From assembly GCA_947167745.1 (NCBI GenBank), contig CAMVJE010000024.1:1-21437 (forward strand): a stretch of DNA of 21,437 nt, given 5' to 3'. A program made the position numbers and the translations under genes. Shown piece by piece: positions 21,365 to 21,437 of the stretch (position 1 is its first letter; each line of letters starts with the position of its first letter). Under the pieces are notes generated by a model that was not told the origin of the DNA, made no database searches, and saw only the letters and a list, made by a program, of their open reading frames with translations. Origin of the DNA: an uncultured Treponema sp. GTDB lineage: Bacteria; Spirochaetota; Spirochaetia; Treponematales; Treponemataceae.

Positions 21365-21437
21365 CAGCTAGAGAAGGTAAATTGGTCTGTACAGAAGGAG
21401 TCATGATTCTATTTAATTGAGTTATAAAAATAAAATC

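Noticed and set aside
21403..21420. Tiny ORF with AAGGAG upstream near the right end
   Set aside because: The frame is only five codons (MILFN) before a stop; no evidence for a gene.

Overview
The window looks like chromosomal DNA of a host-associated spirochaete, most likely a gut or oral Treponema. This is an inference from the strictly anaerobic gene content (A-type flavodiiron protein, iron alcohol dehydrogenase), spirochaete-style lipoprotein signals, exported proteins of treponemal flavour and the moderate GC content. No rRNA or tRNA gene was found, so the taxon cannot be fixed. AGGAG/AGAGG ribosome binding sites set most starts.

Layout. 1-2465: the first 11 codons of a divergent gene, a near-symmetrical promoter, and a two-gene operon for oxygen or NO scavenging (fprA) and an iron alcohol dehydrogenase. 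2486-4062 (minus): an ABC-2 type ATPase and membrane protein pair behind a promoter with a 17-bp palindrome. 4194-5851 (plus): a NitT/TauT-type solute-binding protein and permease with no ATPase beside them. 5848-12663 (minus): a cluster for thiol redox and copper outside the cytoplasm. In transcription order it has a secreted UGSC-type thiol protein, a Cu(I) P-type ATPase fused in frame to CopZ, a TlpA thioredoxin, a 50-residue CXXC microprotein missed by ordinary ORF length cut-offs, and a NapH-like membrane iron-sulfur protein. Two GC-rich, hairpin-dense intergenic elements flank copA. 12812-16050 (plus, divergent from the UGSC gene): a small exported protein, an OmpR-type response regulator, a histidine kinase and cobS, overlapping or closely spaced. 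16162-17889: branched-chain aminotransferase, a TSCPD protein and a YcgN-like cysteine-cluster protein. 17901-17983: three 17-bp repeats at exact 33-bp spacing. 18021-18332: an XRE regulator. 18499-21364: an AT-rich accessory block with an unrecognised 143-residue protein, two lipoproteins (one with BspA-type leucine-rich repeats) and a SAM-domain membrane protein.

How it may work together. NapH-like proteins carry electrons between the cytoplasm and extracytoplasmic thiols. The TlpA protein and the CXXC microprotein lie immediately upstream of it, so the three probably form one electron-transfer route. The UGSC protein has a Cys-Gly-Leu-Cys motif where selenoprotein relatives have Sec-Gly-Ser-Cys, and is a plausible substrate or partner. 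CopA(Z) would handle Cu(I), which competes for such thiols. The divergent two-component system is next to the UGSC gene, and paired TTCAGAA boxes 22 bp apart sit between them. The cluster is therefore the best candidate for an undescribed system, but its substrate cannot be read from the sequence.
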